NCBI GenBank assembly: GCA_047967505.1
Contig: CM106538.1
DNA length: 64,000 nt
Strand: one strand, 5' to 3'
Origin: Dipteris shenzhenensis
Lineage: Eukaryota; Polypodiophyta; Polypodiopsida; Gleicheniales
The stretch's first letter is position 1, and every line of letters begins with the position of its first letter. Made by a program: the position numbers and the translations under genes. Of the stretch, positions 38,533 to 50,007 are shown piece by piece. Under the pieces are notes generated by a model. It did no database searches. It was not told where the DNA came from and saw nothing but the letters and a program-made list of their open reading frames with translations.

Positions 38533-40530
38533 TTACTTTTTCGGCCCAATGCCAAGTCGATGAAGATGCCTCTCCAGCAAGTCTCTTCCAAGAGCCTTCA
38601 TGAAGATGTCCGCAGCATTCTCTGTAGTCGGATAGTACACCAAGTCGACCTCTCCATCCATGATGAGCTCGCGTACAAAGTGATATTGAATCTCAATGTG
38701 TTTCGTGCGAGCGTGGAACACCGGGTTCTTTGCAATCGCCATGCAACTCTGATTGTCACATGATAACTGCGTAGGCTTATTCTGCACTGCACCCATGTCC
38801 CCCAAAATCCTCCTCAACCACATTGCCTCGCAAGAAGCAAAGCATGCAGATTTGTATTGGGCCTCGGTAGAAGAAAGAGCAACTGTGGGTTGCTTCTTGC
38901 TGACCCATGACACAACTCCAGATCCAAGTGAGAAACAGTACCCTGTCACTGATCTCTTGCTGTCCACGTCTCCTGCCCAATCCGAGTCACAAAATCCGGT
39001 CAAGATGTTGCCCTTGGTACAGGTGATGCCATAATCAAGTGTGCCTTTGATGTATTTCAGCACCCGCATCCCTGCCTGCCAATGGTTCTCCCGAGGCTTA
39101 TTGGAAAACCTCCTTAGTACACCAGTCGCAAAACTGATGTCCGGCCATGTGTTGCACAGGTAAATCAAGTTGCCCACAAGCCTTCTGTACTTTGCTTCAT
39201 CCACCAGTGGTGATGAATCCTCATTTGAGAGCTTCGCGTCAACCTCCATAGGGGTACCAGCTGTCTTGCACTCAGCCATGCCAAATGCCTTCAGTATCTC
39301 TCCAGCATACTTCAGCTGTAAAATGAAGATCTGTTTCGGCTCCTGCCAAACTTCAATCCCCAAACAAAAAGGCATCGGTCCGAGGTCTATCATTTCAAAC
39401 TCTTTTCCTAGCAAATGCTTCGTCTACGAGATCTTCTCTTCATGGTTCCCTGTTATGACAAGGTCATCCACATAAAGGACCACGATCATACACCTGTCTC
39501 CTTCTCTGAAGATATACAAATTTGCATCAGATGAGCTCATCCTGAACCCGTTTTGCAAAAAGTAGGCATCAATGCGCTAGTACCACGCTCGTGGGGCCTA
39601 TTTCAGCTCGTAAAGTGCCTTCTTCAGTTTGCAGACTTTACCTTCTGAACTGGGGATCTCAAAACCTGGTGGTTGTTCCACGTATACCTCCTCCTTGAGA
39701 TCTCCATTCAGAAAGTCGGATTTCACATCCATCTGAAACACAGGCCAACTTCCCTGGGCAGCTAAAGCCAAAACACTGCAAATTGTGGTTAGTCGAGCTG
39801 TGGGAGCAAAAGTATCTTGATAATCAAAACCATGTACTTGTGCAAATCCTTTTGCCACGAGCCGAGCCTTGTACTTATCCAACATGCCGTCGGACTTGTA
39901 TTTGGTCTTGTACACCCACTTGATTCCAATTACCTTGCGTTTTGGTGGTCGATCCACAAGGTCCCAAGTGTTGTTCTTCATTATGGAGCCATACTCCGAC
40001 TGCATAGCCTCCATCCACCTATCATCGCCCTGTGCCTCTTCAAGACACTTGGGTTCATCAGCACGGATCACTTCTGTCATCAAAGCATAGTTGACCAAGT
40101 GTTTTTGCGCCCTTCTTTGCTCCTCTAATCTCTTGGACCGGCGGTGTTCGGATGGTTCCTCCTCAATGGCTGGAGGTTCTCTGCCGTCCAAAAGCTGCTT
40201 TACCCACTTCGGGAATGGCCATTGCCGTTGTGGTTCTGTAGGCTCTTCTTCATCTTCTTTGTCTTGAATCCTCCCAAGCACCATTGGGGGAGTTCGGTCT
40301 GCTATTGGTGGCAGTACTGGATGGATATCCTGGTCCTGGTTGTCTAGGAAGGAAGCATCCTCCTCCAATTGATGCGGCTGTTCTGAGAAGACCACATCGC
40401 GACTTACAATTACCTTCTTGGTAACAGGGTTATAGAGACGGTAACCCTTCACCTCTTCACTGTAGCCCAAAAAAATACACTTCCCGCTCTTCGGTTCCCA
40501 TTTGGTCCTGGTAGCATCAGGGACATGCAC
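38533..40530 (-). pseudogene. copia-1 reverse transcriptase and RNase H
   Basis: Frame 39598-40530 starts in the integrase C-terminal region (KCIFLGYSEEVKGYRLYNP) and carries the first part of the RVT_2 domain (MQSEYGSIMKNNTWDL, WVYKTKYKSDG, KARLVAKGFAQVHGFDY, MDVKSDFLNGDL). Stops at about 39597 and nearby break it. The YVDD catalytic motif is at 39463-39474. Frame 38533-39414 has the end of RT (GTPMEVDAKLS, YRRLVGNLIYL) and a copia RNase H (CDSDWAGDVDSKRSVTGYCF, ALSSTEAQYKSACFA, DNQSCMAIAKNPVFHARTKH), ending at TAA 38533. In the intact family these make cDNA from element RNA. The stops show the gene is dead. Confidence 0.95.
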
Positions 40531-41118
40531 AAAACAGTCACATCCAAAAACTCTGAAATGTGCAGCTGAAGGTTTCTTACCAAAAAAGGCTTATAGTGGA
40601 GTCATCCCATTCACAGCCTTCCTGTAGCTACAATTCAGGATGTAAACTACAATGTTACATGCTTCAGCCCAGAAAGTCTTTGGCAAATCTTTCCCTTTCA
40701 TCATACTCTGGCCCATTTCGCAGATGATGTGCATCTTGCGTTCTGCTACTCCATTTTGCTGTGATGTATGTGGCGGGGGTTTCTGCCTCTTGATTCCGTG
40801 ACTTTTGCAGTAACTTTCGAATTCAGTCGATGTGAACTCTCAACCTCTGTCTGATCTCAGCTTCTTCACCTTCCTCCCCGATTCTTTATCGACCATTACA
40901 TGCCATTCCTTGAACCTACTGAAAGCCTCGTCTTTTGTCTTCAGGAAGTATATCCATATCCTTCTACTGTAGTCATCGATCAGCGTCATGAAGTAGAAGG
41001 AACCACCCAAAGCTTCCGTCTCCATCTTTCCGCAGAGGTCCGTGTGAACAAGCTCTAGAGGAGCCTTTGCTCTGCTGGCCTCTTTAGGAAAGGGCTGCCG
41101 ATGCTGCTTGCCCATCAT
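40531..41118 (-). pseudogene. copia-1 integrase
   Basis: Frame 40840-41118 contains the first core Asp region (LVHTDLCGKM) and the second (FMTLIDDYSRRIWIYFLKTK). A TGA directly after KKLRSDRG (about 40838) ends it. Homology continues in the same orientation (HGIKRQKPPPHTSQQNGVAE) through a second stop into the C-terminal region. It catalyses insertion of the cDNA in intact relatives. At least two stops make it inactive. Confidence 0.9.
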
Positions 41119-41125
41119 GCAAGTT

Positions 41126-42523
41126 TCACATACATCGAGCAGATCTAAAATTTCTGGTAGGTCTGCAAATCATTCCACTTTTATGCATCTCCTTCAAAGA
41201 ACTAAGGTTTAGATGACCAAACCTCTCATGCCACAGCTTAGTGTTCTTCACATCCGCTCGAGCACTGAAAGCTGAGAGTTCATTAATGTTGTTGCGCTGT
41301 GTACCTTTACCAATGACCTTCCCTTGAAGATCCAGAATCTGTGCACCATTCTTATCGACTTTGAGGTCCCGATCCGTGATCGCGAAAATGGACAACAAGT
41401 TCCTCTTGATATCTGGCACATAAAGAACATCGAACAACTGTTTTACAACTCCATCTGACTTGAGAGCAATCGTACCTTTTCCTTTTGCTGGACATTTTGC
41501 ATCATTGCCGACTGCTACCAGGATGTCATTCCCTACCAGCTGTAGAGAGGTATACCAATCCTTCCGACTGGTCATGTGGCGCGATGCACCACTGTCAATG
41601 ATCCACGGTTCATCCATAGGTACATGAACTGCCTCCGTGCAAATCTCCTCAATTGCGACAAACAGCTCTACTGGTACTGCTTGCGCACTGTTGCTGGACT
41701 CTTTCTTTACTCCGTTCTTCTCATCTGCAATCTTCTTTCGGCACTCATTCTGCTTGTGCCCTGCCTTGTTGCAATAGAAGCACTTGATCTTCTTCTTTCT
41801 CTTTTTATCATCAGAAGAAGATGGGTTACCGGAGTCCTTACCCTTACCTTTCTTTGATCTGGTCCAGAAAGCCGAATCTTCTCCAGTCCTCGTCTTTTGA
41901 TGCATCTCCTCCTCTAGAAGCATTGCGTTGAAATCCTCAAAGTTGAGGGGCGGATTTCTGTTCTGCATATTCAGTGCCGTAACAAGACCGTCGTACGTTG
42001 GTGGGAGAATTCGTATGCACCTTCATGCTAGATTCTTGCTAGTGATGGTGATGCCAATCGCGGTCATCTGATCGCACAGATTCTTCACCCTAGTGATGAA
42101 CTTCTCTGTCGCTTCAGACTCAGACAACTTCTCGTTTGCGAGTTGAGTCTCTAGATTCTAAATCCGCGTCTGATTTGTGGTCTCGTACTGATTTTTCAAG
42201 ACCATCCATGCCTCCTCCGCTATGGTGACATGTTGAATTAACGCCATGACGGAATTACTAACACTGCAGACAATAGAACACAGTGCATTTGTATTTCTTC
42301 TTATCCACGCGAGAATCCCATCCGTAGTTGGTACTATCTGTTGTCCTGCATTGGCTGGATCCGGTCTCGCAACCGACCTCACGTCCACCCCAGTAGCAAT
42401 GTCCCAAAGCTCGTATGTGCTTAGGATGGTCTTCATCTTGAACTTTCAGAGTGGATAGTTAGAGCCGTCCAACTTTTCGCTTTCGCTGAACGGTGGGATT
42501 CGCAGTCTTGCGGGCTGGGCCAT
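41126..42523 (-). pseudogene. copia-1 gag and protease
   Basis: The gag start is MAQPARLRIPPF at 42523. A TGA at 42446-42448 replaces the Trp expected in NYPLWK. Gag continues at 42158-42436 (UBN2-type, AEEAWMVLKNQYE), with another stop (TAG) just after 42158. Frame 41126-41968 holds a CCHC zinc knuckle (CFYCNKAGHKQNEC, residues 63-76), the aspartic protease motif DSGAS (125-129) and the pre-integrase motif KLWHERFGHL (244-253). The element is one polyprotein in intact copies. Confidence 0.95.
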
Positions 42524-42594
42524 CTCTCACAATCTGCTCGCAAACAGAAAACACACTACCAAATCTTCTTGCTAGAGTCTAAGCTCTAATACCA

Positions 42595-43384
42595 TGTAAG
42601 AAAAAAATACAACGTCTATGCTCAATAGATAACAGGATCTCATATGCAAGAGAGAAAACAAGATAGTATGAAGAATCAAAAATTTGATTACTGTAGAACT
42701 GATACAATAGATGGCGATGCCTCTCAACCGTGCGCTCCTGCGAAAGAAGCTTCGATGGCATGCTGGAAACAGTAGAAGACCGCGTCTGTCTGTTCTGTGG
42801 TGCGCGTCTACAAGCACGTCTAAAACCGTGTCTGATCTGTGTGGATGCTAAGGAATCAGGGTTGCTGTAGCCAGTGATGAAATGGGCTTCATGGGCTTGC
42901 TCTTATATAGCCACTAGTCATAGTCGATTAGGCTCAATTGGGTGACCAACCCAGTCCGCCCAAAACAGTCGACTGGGGGTCGATCCCGAAATAGGCCACC
43001 GACCATATGATAGAACCGGTGCGCAAAACAGAGCAACTAACCTACAATATATGTTCGGCCCAGAGCTATCCAAGATCATTTGAGGCTCCAAACGGGCCTC
43101 GCAACCCGAGAGTGGGCTATCGCGAAAAATGCCCCATCTACCCTCAGTGCGGTTAGTCAAGGGATGCCTTCCCGCACTTGCATGTAGCCTAGTTGGTGGT
43201 GTGCCAACTCTATCTAAAGTCGTCCAGCCATCAGGCCACACATGGCCCCCATCTGGTGTCCAACAAACCAGGACCTACCGGATAACCGAGCTACTCAAAT
43301 GCCTTCTCCTCATATGGGGGGCTTACAAGTAGAGTTAGCTGGTTCCCGTGTAGTTACACAAGAGTGGAGCATTGATATCTAACA
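42595..43384 (-). repeat. 5' LTR of copia-1 (790 bp)
   Basis: Same termini as the 3' LTR. It includes an extra block near 42780-42840 (CGCGTCTGTCTGTTCTGTGG...) that is absent from the other LTR and from the solo LTR at 51964. Confidence 0.95.
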
Positions 43385-43438
43385 ATTTTGTTCAATGTAA
43401 TTTGGTCACACAGGCATCACTTTTGCATAGAGATGTTT

Positions 43439-44160
43439 TGAAACCAAAAGGTAGTTCTTTTCACACAAATTCACCACTTAATCAATTGGAGAAGAAGAAC
43501 ACAATCACACCACGAAAACGACAATAGACTAGGTACAATCTCCCCCCCCAGATGAGTGGCTCACGCTTTCTCATCTAGAGTATTTATGATATTTCATAAA
43601 AACACCAAGGAGCCAAAATTATCCCCCTCTTCCAAAATGAGGGATTTGCTTTACATAGCCATCTTAGGGCCCAAAAATGAATTATGTCCACTACAAAATA
43701 TATTGCTTAAAACTTCCAATAATAAAGCAAATACAAAATTGGCCCATGGCCATATATAATGCGCTATGCGACACCTCGATCGGTACCCTCGCACTAACTC
43801 CAATCCTCGCTATGAGTTCCATCACCTGTACTCAGGCTGCCAATTACGTTAGTTATTAACAATCGATTGAACGAATCACCGAATCAACCGATCCCAACAT
43901 AACCACACTCAAAGAACAATAATCAAGCACAACACCAATAACACTAGCGACATCAATATTAACATGGAATCACCCACAATACCGACCATCTAGCATGGCA
44001 AAACACAATCTAGTCAGGCATCCCCAACTAACCACACAAAGTATCCACTAGGACCCCCGTCGCATCCGGTGCGCTCCTATGGAGTACTTTGCCATAGTCA
44101 CACTTGACTAAAATAATAATATCCAAAGCAAGATATATGAGAAATATAATTTTCGCAACA
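43439..44160 (-). repeat. Ty3-gypsy-family LTR, inverted copy (722 bp)
   Basis: The minus-strand LTR begins TGTTGCGAAAATTATATTTC at 44160 and ends GGTTTCA at 43439. It is the reverse-complement counterpart of 47167-47890. No primer site or polypurine tract adjoins it, so it is not flanked by its own internal region. It lies inside a larger inverted duplication. Confidence 0.9.
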
Positions 44161-44649
44161 TAGAACCTTAGCAAAGCTAAACCTAGAGTCTTTCCCATCT
44201 AACTATAAGGTCAAAGCTGCTTTTAGCAAAACAAAGTACAATTGCACAAGAGAAGTCAAGAATCTTGAAATCTCAATCAAACCCTACAAGGATAGATGAG
44301 ACTTTCTAGTGGCACCCTTATAGGGAGTGAACATCATCTTAGGAATGCCATGGAGGCATCAATATAATCCTAAGATAGATTACAATTCACATCAGATGTG
44401 GATTGAGAAGGATAGACAAGAAATATGTCTGAAAAGCTCAATAAAACCTGAGATCCAGTCCTTTACTCAGCCACACACAAGCCTCTAAGAAACAATTAGA
44501 AAACTGAGAAAGAAATTTTTGGTGGGTAGGCTTAGTGTTTGGCTGAATAGCCATTACCGTATTCACCAAAATCAGATGTGTCTTCTCACGTTTCCTAATT
44601 GCTCTTTTGGCTACTTCGTCATCAATTAGCTAGAACAAAAGGAAATTCA
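44161..44649. other. Unassigned sequence between gypsy pieces
   Basis: No domain recognised. It may be gypsy leader or internal sequence. Confidence 0.4.
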
Positions 44650-44871
44650 AAAGCAAGTGGAGGAACTGATAGAGAGAGGATTGATAACCTAGCAGTTCTC
44701 CTTATGGAGCACCTGTCTTATTAGTTAAAAAGAAAAATGGAACCTATCGAATGTGCATAGACTATCGTGCACTAAACAAAATCACAGTGAAGAACAAATA
44801 TCCAATCCCTAGGATTGATGATCTTTTGGACAAATTGAAAGGGGCCAAGGTCTTCAGTAAGATAGATTCTT
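44650..44871 (+). pseudogene. Ty3-gypsy reverse transcriptase fragment
   Basis: The frame reads VEELIERGLI, a stop, then [40 protein letters not shown] and [15 protein letters not shown]. This is the N-terminal part of a gypsy RT up to just before the catalytic YxDD region. It stops abruptly where LTR sequence begins (44872). The junction indicates a deletion or recombination. Confidence 0.9.
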
Positions 44872-45046
44872 GGCTCCTTGGTGTTTTTATGAAATATCAT
44901 AAATACTCTAGATGAGGAAGCGTGAGCCACTCATCTAGGGGGGAGATTGTACCCAGTCTGCTGTTGTTTTTGTGGTGTGATTGTGTTCTTCTTCTCCAAG
45001 TGATTAAGTGGTGAATTTGTGTGAAAAGAATTACCTTTTGGTTTCA
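44872..45046 (+). repeat. Truncated gypsy 5' LTR end, followed by the primer-binding site
   Basis: Matches the last 178 bp of the LTR at 47713-47890 (TTGGCTCCTTGGTG ... GGTTTCA). TGGTATCATAGCTTTGG, a tRNA-Met-type primer-binding site, follows at 45048. Confidence 0.9.
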
Positions 45047-46321
45047 GTGGTATCATAGCTTTGGTGACGCTCTTGTGGTGGAGAAAGAAAAGAGAATATC
45101 CCTCGTGTGAAAATTGAAAGGAAGAACGGTCCTATGGAGTGTGGAAGATTCAAGAGGACTACCTGACTCATGTGCAGAATCAGAGCTCGTGGGGACAGCA
45201 AGCTTTTATCAAGGGACATACCCATGCATGTGTTATGGAACCCCATTGGCTACACCGTATTCAAAGCTTTGTAGCTCTAAGGGACTCTAAAGATCCCTTA
45301 ATTTTTAAAAAAAACTAAAGGCTCACTTAGTCTTGGGTGAATACGCTATGAAGTCTGCACCAAGCTACGCACAGGCTACAGTTGCAATAAAGATTAATTC
45401 CCCTCGGTTGCCTAAGCTTATATTCATCTGACTTTGATGTGCGTAGGCTCATCTACTGCGCCAAGACCCCAGTAGTCTTTTGAATACTGCAACAAGGGCC
45501 ATGAATGACCCTCCTCTCTGCCTCAAGCACCAAAGAACTCTACCCATCGCATCCAACCCTCCATAATCTGTGCAACAGCCATCTTTTGGCAACCTCAAGA
45601 CTCAGGAGTCTCTTCTTTATTTGTGCGCCCGCCGTCTGCGGTGTGCAGACCTACAGTCAAAGGTAGTCGACCACGTGCAAACTTACGTAGTCCCACGGGC
45701 AGTAGCAATCTGAGTCCAAAGAGCAAGATCCAAGGAAATGAGTGCGATCGTTGCCGCCTCTCTCAAAGTTTTCCATCTTAGCCTCTGGTCCTCGGGCCTT
45801 AATTATTGCCGATAAGAGGCATTTGGTAGATCCCATCGCGCCACCATCTGCATCGTTATTTTTTTCCTAACCTTGCATCAAAGGTTCAAAGGCCTTTTAT
45901 TTTTATTTTATTTTTTTTAAAGAAAAAAAGAAAGATGAAGAGGAGAATGCAACAAGCTACGAGGCTCCTATAGGCAATCAGAGCTCAAGGCGAAGACCAA
46001 AGCAAAATCTGAGAAAGCTCGAATCAAGAAGGCGATTGGAACCATGAATCACCGAGCAATTAATTGGAGATTAGTCAAGTGCAAAGAAGACTACGAGCGA
46101 CATCATCGGTCACATATCTCCCACTCTAGTCCTTTTTACCTCCGATCAAAGAGCGAGATAAGTGATTTCTTTTGCTTTATATTTCATTCACTTAGTATCT
46201 TCCGCCATCCATTTCTTACCATACACTTGAGTCACATTTTTCTTTCATCCGTTTAAATTTTCATACACTTAGTATCCTTATTTTTCTCCGCTCCACTTTA
46301 TTTGTATTTATCGCAACTATC
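45047..46321 (+). other. Gypsy leader region
   Basis: Non-coding sequence between the primer-binding site and the gag start, of a length usual for plant gypsy leaders. No gene seen. Confidence 0.5.
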
Positions 46322-47091
46322 ATGGCGCATCAACCACAACCACCCATGCTCCAAGAGCAACTAGATGCACTTCAAGCACAGTTGGCCAATGAGCATGAGC
46401 ATAGGGAGAGATTGGAAGAGAAAATCAATGGTAAAAAAAGGAAGAGGCATTCATCTGATGATGAGTCATCCGACGATGATTCTAACAATGATCCTATTAT
46501 TAGGACAGTCAAAGCCACACTGAGAGCACAAAATTTGAGAAAAATAGTAAGATAAGTAGAAAAGCTTTCTCATTTCAAAATTTTGATGGAAAGAATGAAG
46601 CACGCACTGTCTTGTCTTGGATCAGTCAGCTAGATGATTATTTTTCAGGGGAGAAATTCTCTGAAAAAGACAAGATTAAATGTGCTGCAAATCATTTAGT
46701 AGACAGTGCTGCACTTTGGTGGAACATCACTAAGCACAGTAAAAGGCGACCAAAATCTTGGAAGTCTTTTCAAAAGCTCATCAAGAGAGATTTTCTTCCC
46801 TCACATTTCAAAGCAAAAGCTAGACAACAGTGGGATACTTTCAGGCAGTTCGATAAGGAAACGATCTCCACATATACTGATAGATTTTGACAAACGTTGA
46901 ATCATGTCTATGAAGAGGCTCCATTGATTGTTGATGAAGAAGAAATTCTAGAACCTGAATGCATTATTGATCATCAACAGACCTCGACCCGAAAAGAAAA
47001 TGTCTATATTAAATACTTGCTCAAATTGAATAATCATCCGAGAGATGATGCTCAGTGGATGCTTGAGTGGGATGCTTGAGTGGTTCTTTCG
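46322..47091 (+). pseudogene. Ty3-gypsy gag fused by deletion to the end of pol
   Basis: Gag starts at MAHQPQPPMLQEQLDALQAQ, with a Lys-rich and acidic segment (GKKRKRHSSDDESSDDDSNN). A frameshift near 46540 leads into the retrotransposon gag domain (DGKNEARTVLSWISQLDDYF, LWWNITKHSKRRPKSW, FLPSHFKAKARQQWDTFRQF). After a TGA at 46888 the sequence continues as EEEILEPECIIDHQQTSTRK and NNHPRDDAQWMLEW, which resembles the chromodomain-like C-terminus of gypsy pol. Zinc knuckle, protease, RT, RNase H and integrase are absent, so several kilobases were deleted with a join near 46905. Confidence 0.85.
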
Positions 47092-47166
47092 AACTTTTCC
47101 AGACCTCATTAGTTCCTATAATCAAACACGCAACTGAGGTCACAGTTGCAATCCAAGCAAGAGGGA
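47092..47166 (+). other. Pol tail and polypurine region before the gypsy 3' LTR
   Basis: The last codons of the pol remnant and AAGCAAGAGGGA directly before TGTTACG of the LTR, a candidate polypurine tract. Confidence 0.5.
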
Positions 47167-47890
47167 TGTTACGAAAATTATATTTCTGATATATCTTGCT
47201 CTAGATATTATTATTTTAGTCAAGTGTGACTATGGCAAAGTACTCCATAGGAGCGCACCGGATGCGACGGGGGTCCTAGTGGATACTTTGTGTGGTTAGT
47301 TGGGGACGCCTAACTAGCTTGTGTTTTGCCATGCTAGATGGTCAGTATTGTGGGTGATTCCATGTTAATATTGATGTCGCTAGTGTTATTGGTGTTGTGC
47401 TTGATTATTGTGCTTTGAGCATGGTCATGTTGGGATCAGTTGATTCGATGATTCGTTCAATTGATTGTTAATAACTAATGTAATTGGCGGCTTGAGTACA
47501 GGTGATGGAACTCATAGTGAGGATTGGAGTTAGTGTGAGGGTACCGTGATCAAGGTGTCGCACAGAGCATTATATATGGCCATGGGCCAATTTTGCATTT
47601 GCTTTATTATTGCAAGTTTTGAGCAATATATTTTGTAGTGGACATAATTCGTTTTTGGGCCCTAAGATGGCTATGTAAAGCAAATCCCTCATTTTGGAAG
47701 AGGGGGGTAATTTTGGCTCCTTGGTGTTTTTATGAAATATCATAAATACTCTAGATGAGGAAGCGTGAGCCACTCATCTAGGGGGGGAGATTGTACCCAG
47801 TCTGTTGTCGTTTTCATGGTGTGATTGTGTTCTTCTTCTCCAATTGATTAAGTGGTGAATTTGTGTGAAAAGAATTACCTTTTGGTTTCA
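47167..47890 (+). repeat. Gypsy 3' LTR (724 bp)
   Basis: TGTTACGAAAATTATATTTC ... GGTTTCA. It pairs with the truncated LTR end at 44872-45046 in the same orientation and with 43439-44160 in the opposite orientation. Confidence 0.9.
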
Positions 47891-47944
47891 AAACATCTCT
47901 ATGTAAAAGTGATGCCTGTGTGACCACATTACATTGAACGAAAT

Positions 47945-48093
47945 TGTTAGATATCAATGCTCCACTCCAACTACACAGGAACCAGCTAACTCTACTTGTA
48001 AGCCCCCCATATGAGGAGAAGGCATTTGAGTAGCTCGGTTATCCGGTAGGTCCTGGTTTGGACACCAGATGGGGGCCATGTGTGGCTTGATGG
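47945..48093 (+). repeat. Truncated copia-1-family LTR
   Basis: Begins TGTTAGATATCAATGCTCCA, the 5' end of the copia-1 LTR, and stops after about 149 bp. The 54 bp between it and the gypsy LTR match 43385-43438 in reverse complement, so it belongs to the inverted duplication rather than to a separate insertion. Confidence 0.9.
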
Positions 48094-48310
48094 CTTTTCT
48101 TATATACTTTGATCCTCCTTGATCTTTATGCTCATTGAGTGTTATACTAGGCTAAGTGGTGATCCTTCTTGAGTGCTGCCTACTTTGTGTCGCTTCCTTT
48201 ATGGCTTTTCTTATATGATTTGATCCTACAAGATCTTTATGCTCATTGAGTGTTAGACTAGGCTTAGTGGTGATCCTTCCAAGATTTTGACATGGTATCA
48301 AAGCTGTGGT
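48094..48310 (+). mobile_element. End of an LTR plus primer-binding site of a third copia-like element
   Basis: ATTTTGACA|TGGTATCAAAGC near 48290 looks like an LTR end followed by a primer-binding site. The preceding sequence contains a direct repeat of about 110 bp (GGCTTTTCTTATATACTTTG at 48091 and GGCTTTTCTTATATGATTTG at 48201). No coding remnant can be tied to it; copia-2 inserted about 90 bp downstream. Confidence 0.5.
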
Positions 48311-48380
48311 TATCCAATATGTCTAGGCTTGTAGATTAGTGTGTTTGCATATAGTTATTACTCATTTTGGGTGTGATTAG

Positions 48381-48569
48381 TGTGGGAGTTAAAGACCACT
48401 ATCCCTTAACCCCGGTTATGTACAATACTCAAACACACACACACACATATATATATATGACATAGAAGATTAGGGTGTTCTAAACCCACCAAAACTTGTG
48501 TGGTTCTCCCTTCTAGCTTTCCCTCTCTCTCACCTTCTTCCATTCCGCTTTTGTTGTTGAGATCTCTCA
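48381..48569 (+). repeat. 5' LTR of copia-2 (189 bp)
   Basis: About 90 percent similar by eye to the 3' LTR. It contains a (CA)n/(TA)n stretch at 48434-48459. Confidence 0.93.
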
Positions 48570-50007
48570 AGTGGTATCAAAGCTTGGGTGTTTTAGCTGA
48601 GCCAGGGTGTGTGAGCCAAGAGCTTAAAGTCTACTTATTGCAGCTCTGTAAGAGGAAGGAGAAACTCTGTTGGGTGACTTTACCTACATCCCGGTGTGTA
48701 GAGACCTTGCAGAAACCTTTGGAAAGTTCTCTGAGTGGTTTTGGAGCAAAAAGACATTTTTTCAAGATTTCCCTATTCCTTTTGATGGATTGAGAGTCCG
48801 AAATGACTTGCAGAGAAATCCATTGCCTACTTTTGGTGTCCATTGCACTTCGGGAGTTTGAAAACCCCTTCATTAATGAATTTGGGATCATTTCATTGGA
48901 TTTCTAACTCAGTGTCTCTCTCCTATCTCTACTTCAATGTTTTTCTACTAGCATGTTGGAACTCAAGTTTGAAGCAACCATTTGCAGATTTGTTAGATTT
49001 GGTGGACTCAGGAGGTCCTAAAACTTCTATGTTGCTCATCATTCACACTCTGGTAATGTTTACAAATAGATCTATTTGTAAAAACGTCTTTTGGTCCGTG
49101 TGTTGGACCCGGTGATTGGGACCACAGTTTCTAAAACCGTCTATTCCATTGTGTTTCAGAGGCCCAAAAACCCCTACATGACAGCTCTTGTGCGATTCTG
49201 TGGAGATTTGGAAAAGTTTCATCTCTCTAAGACGTCAAATCATCTGTTTCTCTGTCAAAAATCCATTCAAAGGTTCAAACCTTTGATTTTTATATTATAG
49301 GTCAATTGCAAGGGTTGACTCCATGTTTCCCATTCATCGGTTGGGATTTTGGAGTTCCAACAGAAGAGAGAGATTTGTGGATTTTCTTGTTGAGTCTGAT
49401 TATGTAGAGATGCCCATGTTTTGAGGCATCTCAAGTCCTATTTTCAGTAGTAGTCATTGCCATGGGGCCATGATTTTTGGAACATATTTTATGCAGATCA
49501 CTCTTGTTGCTTGATCCATGTGCGCTCATTTGTGATTTGTATTGGGTTGTACTGGATGCTTTACAAGCCATTTGGATGCATTGTGATCGTTGTTGGATGC
49601 GCTGATAGGCACAGATTGCCTTATGGGATGCTTTATTGATGATGGGCATTTAGCACACAGATGCTATATTATGTTGAGGGATAGCTTTGACAAATTGTAG
49701 TTGATGCACTGATAGTGCTATGCTCTCTTAGATGAGACATTATTTATGCTTATGCCCATGGTTAGTGTTTATGCTTGAGGCATTTGGCTCTTATTGGCAT
49801 TGGGTTTGCCATTGTTTTGTCATTGTAGGTTGAGATTTTCTTTGGTGCATAGTATATGCACATCAGACAGATGCATTTTGATGCTTTGAGCCTTGAGTTT
49901 TGGTGACACTATCCTCCATGAAGGCAGACATATTTGGGCACACTTGGTATTTTGTGCGATTTCTCTCTTGCAAGTACTAGCATTTGGAATTTTGCTTTAT
50001 TTGCATC

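Larger units (their letters stand above)
37997..43384 (-). mobile_element. Ty1-copia LTR retrotransposon (copia-1), complete but decayed
   Basis: Full insertion in minus orientation. The two LTRs have TG...CA ends (TGTTAGATATC start, TTCTTACA end), and a 5-bp target duplication ATTTT lies at 37992-37996 and 43385-43389. The primer-binding site TGGTATTAGAGC (minus, 42594 downward) resembles the initiator-Met tRNA complement. The polypurine tract GAGGGGGGG abuts the 3' LTR at 38503. Gene order gag, protease, integrase, reverse transcriptase, RNase H identifies copia. Several in-frame stops mean it cannot encode a functional polyprotein. The 5' LTR (790 bp) and 3' LTR (506 bp) differ by internal indels, so it is not a recent insertion. 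Confidence 0.97.
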
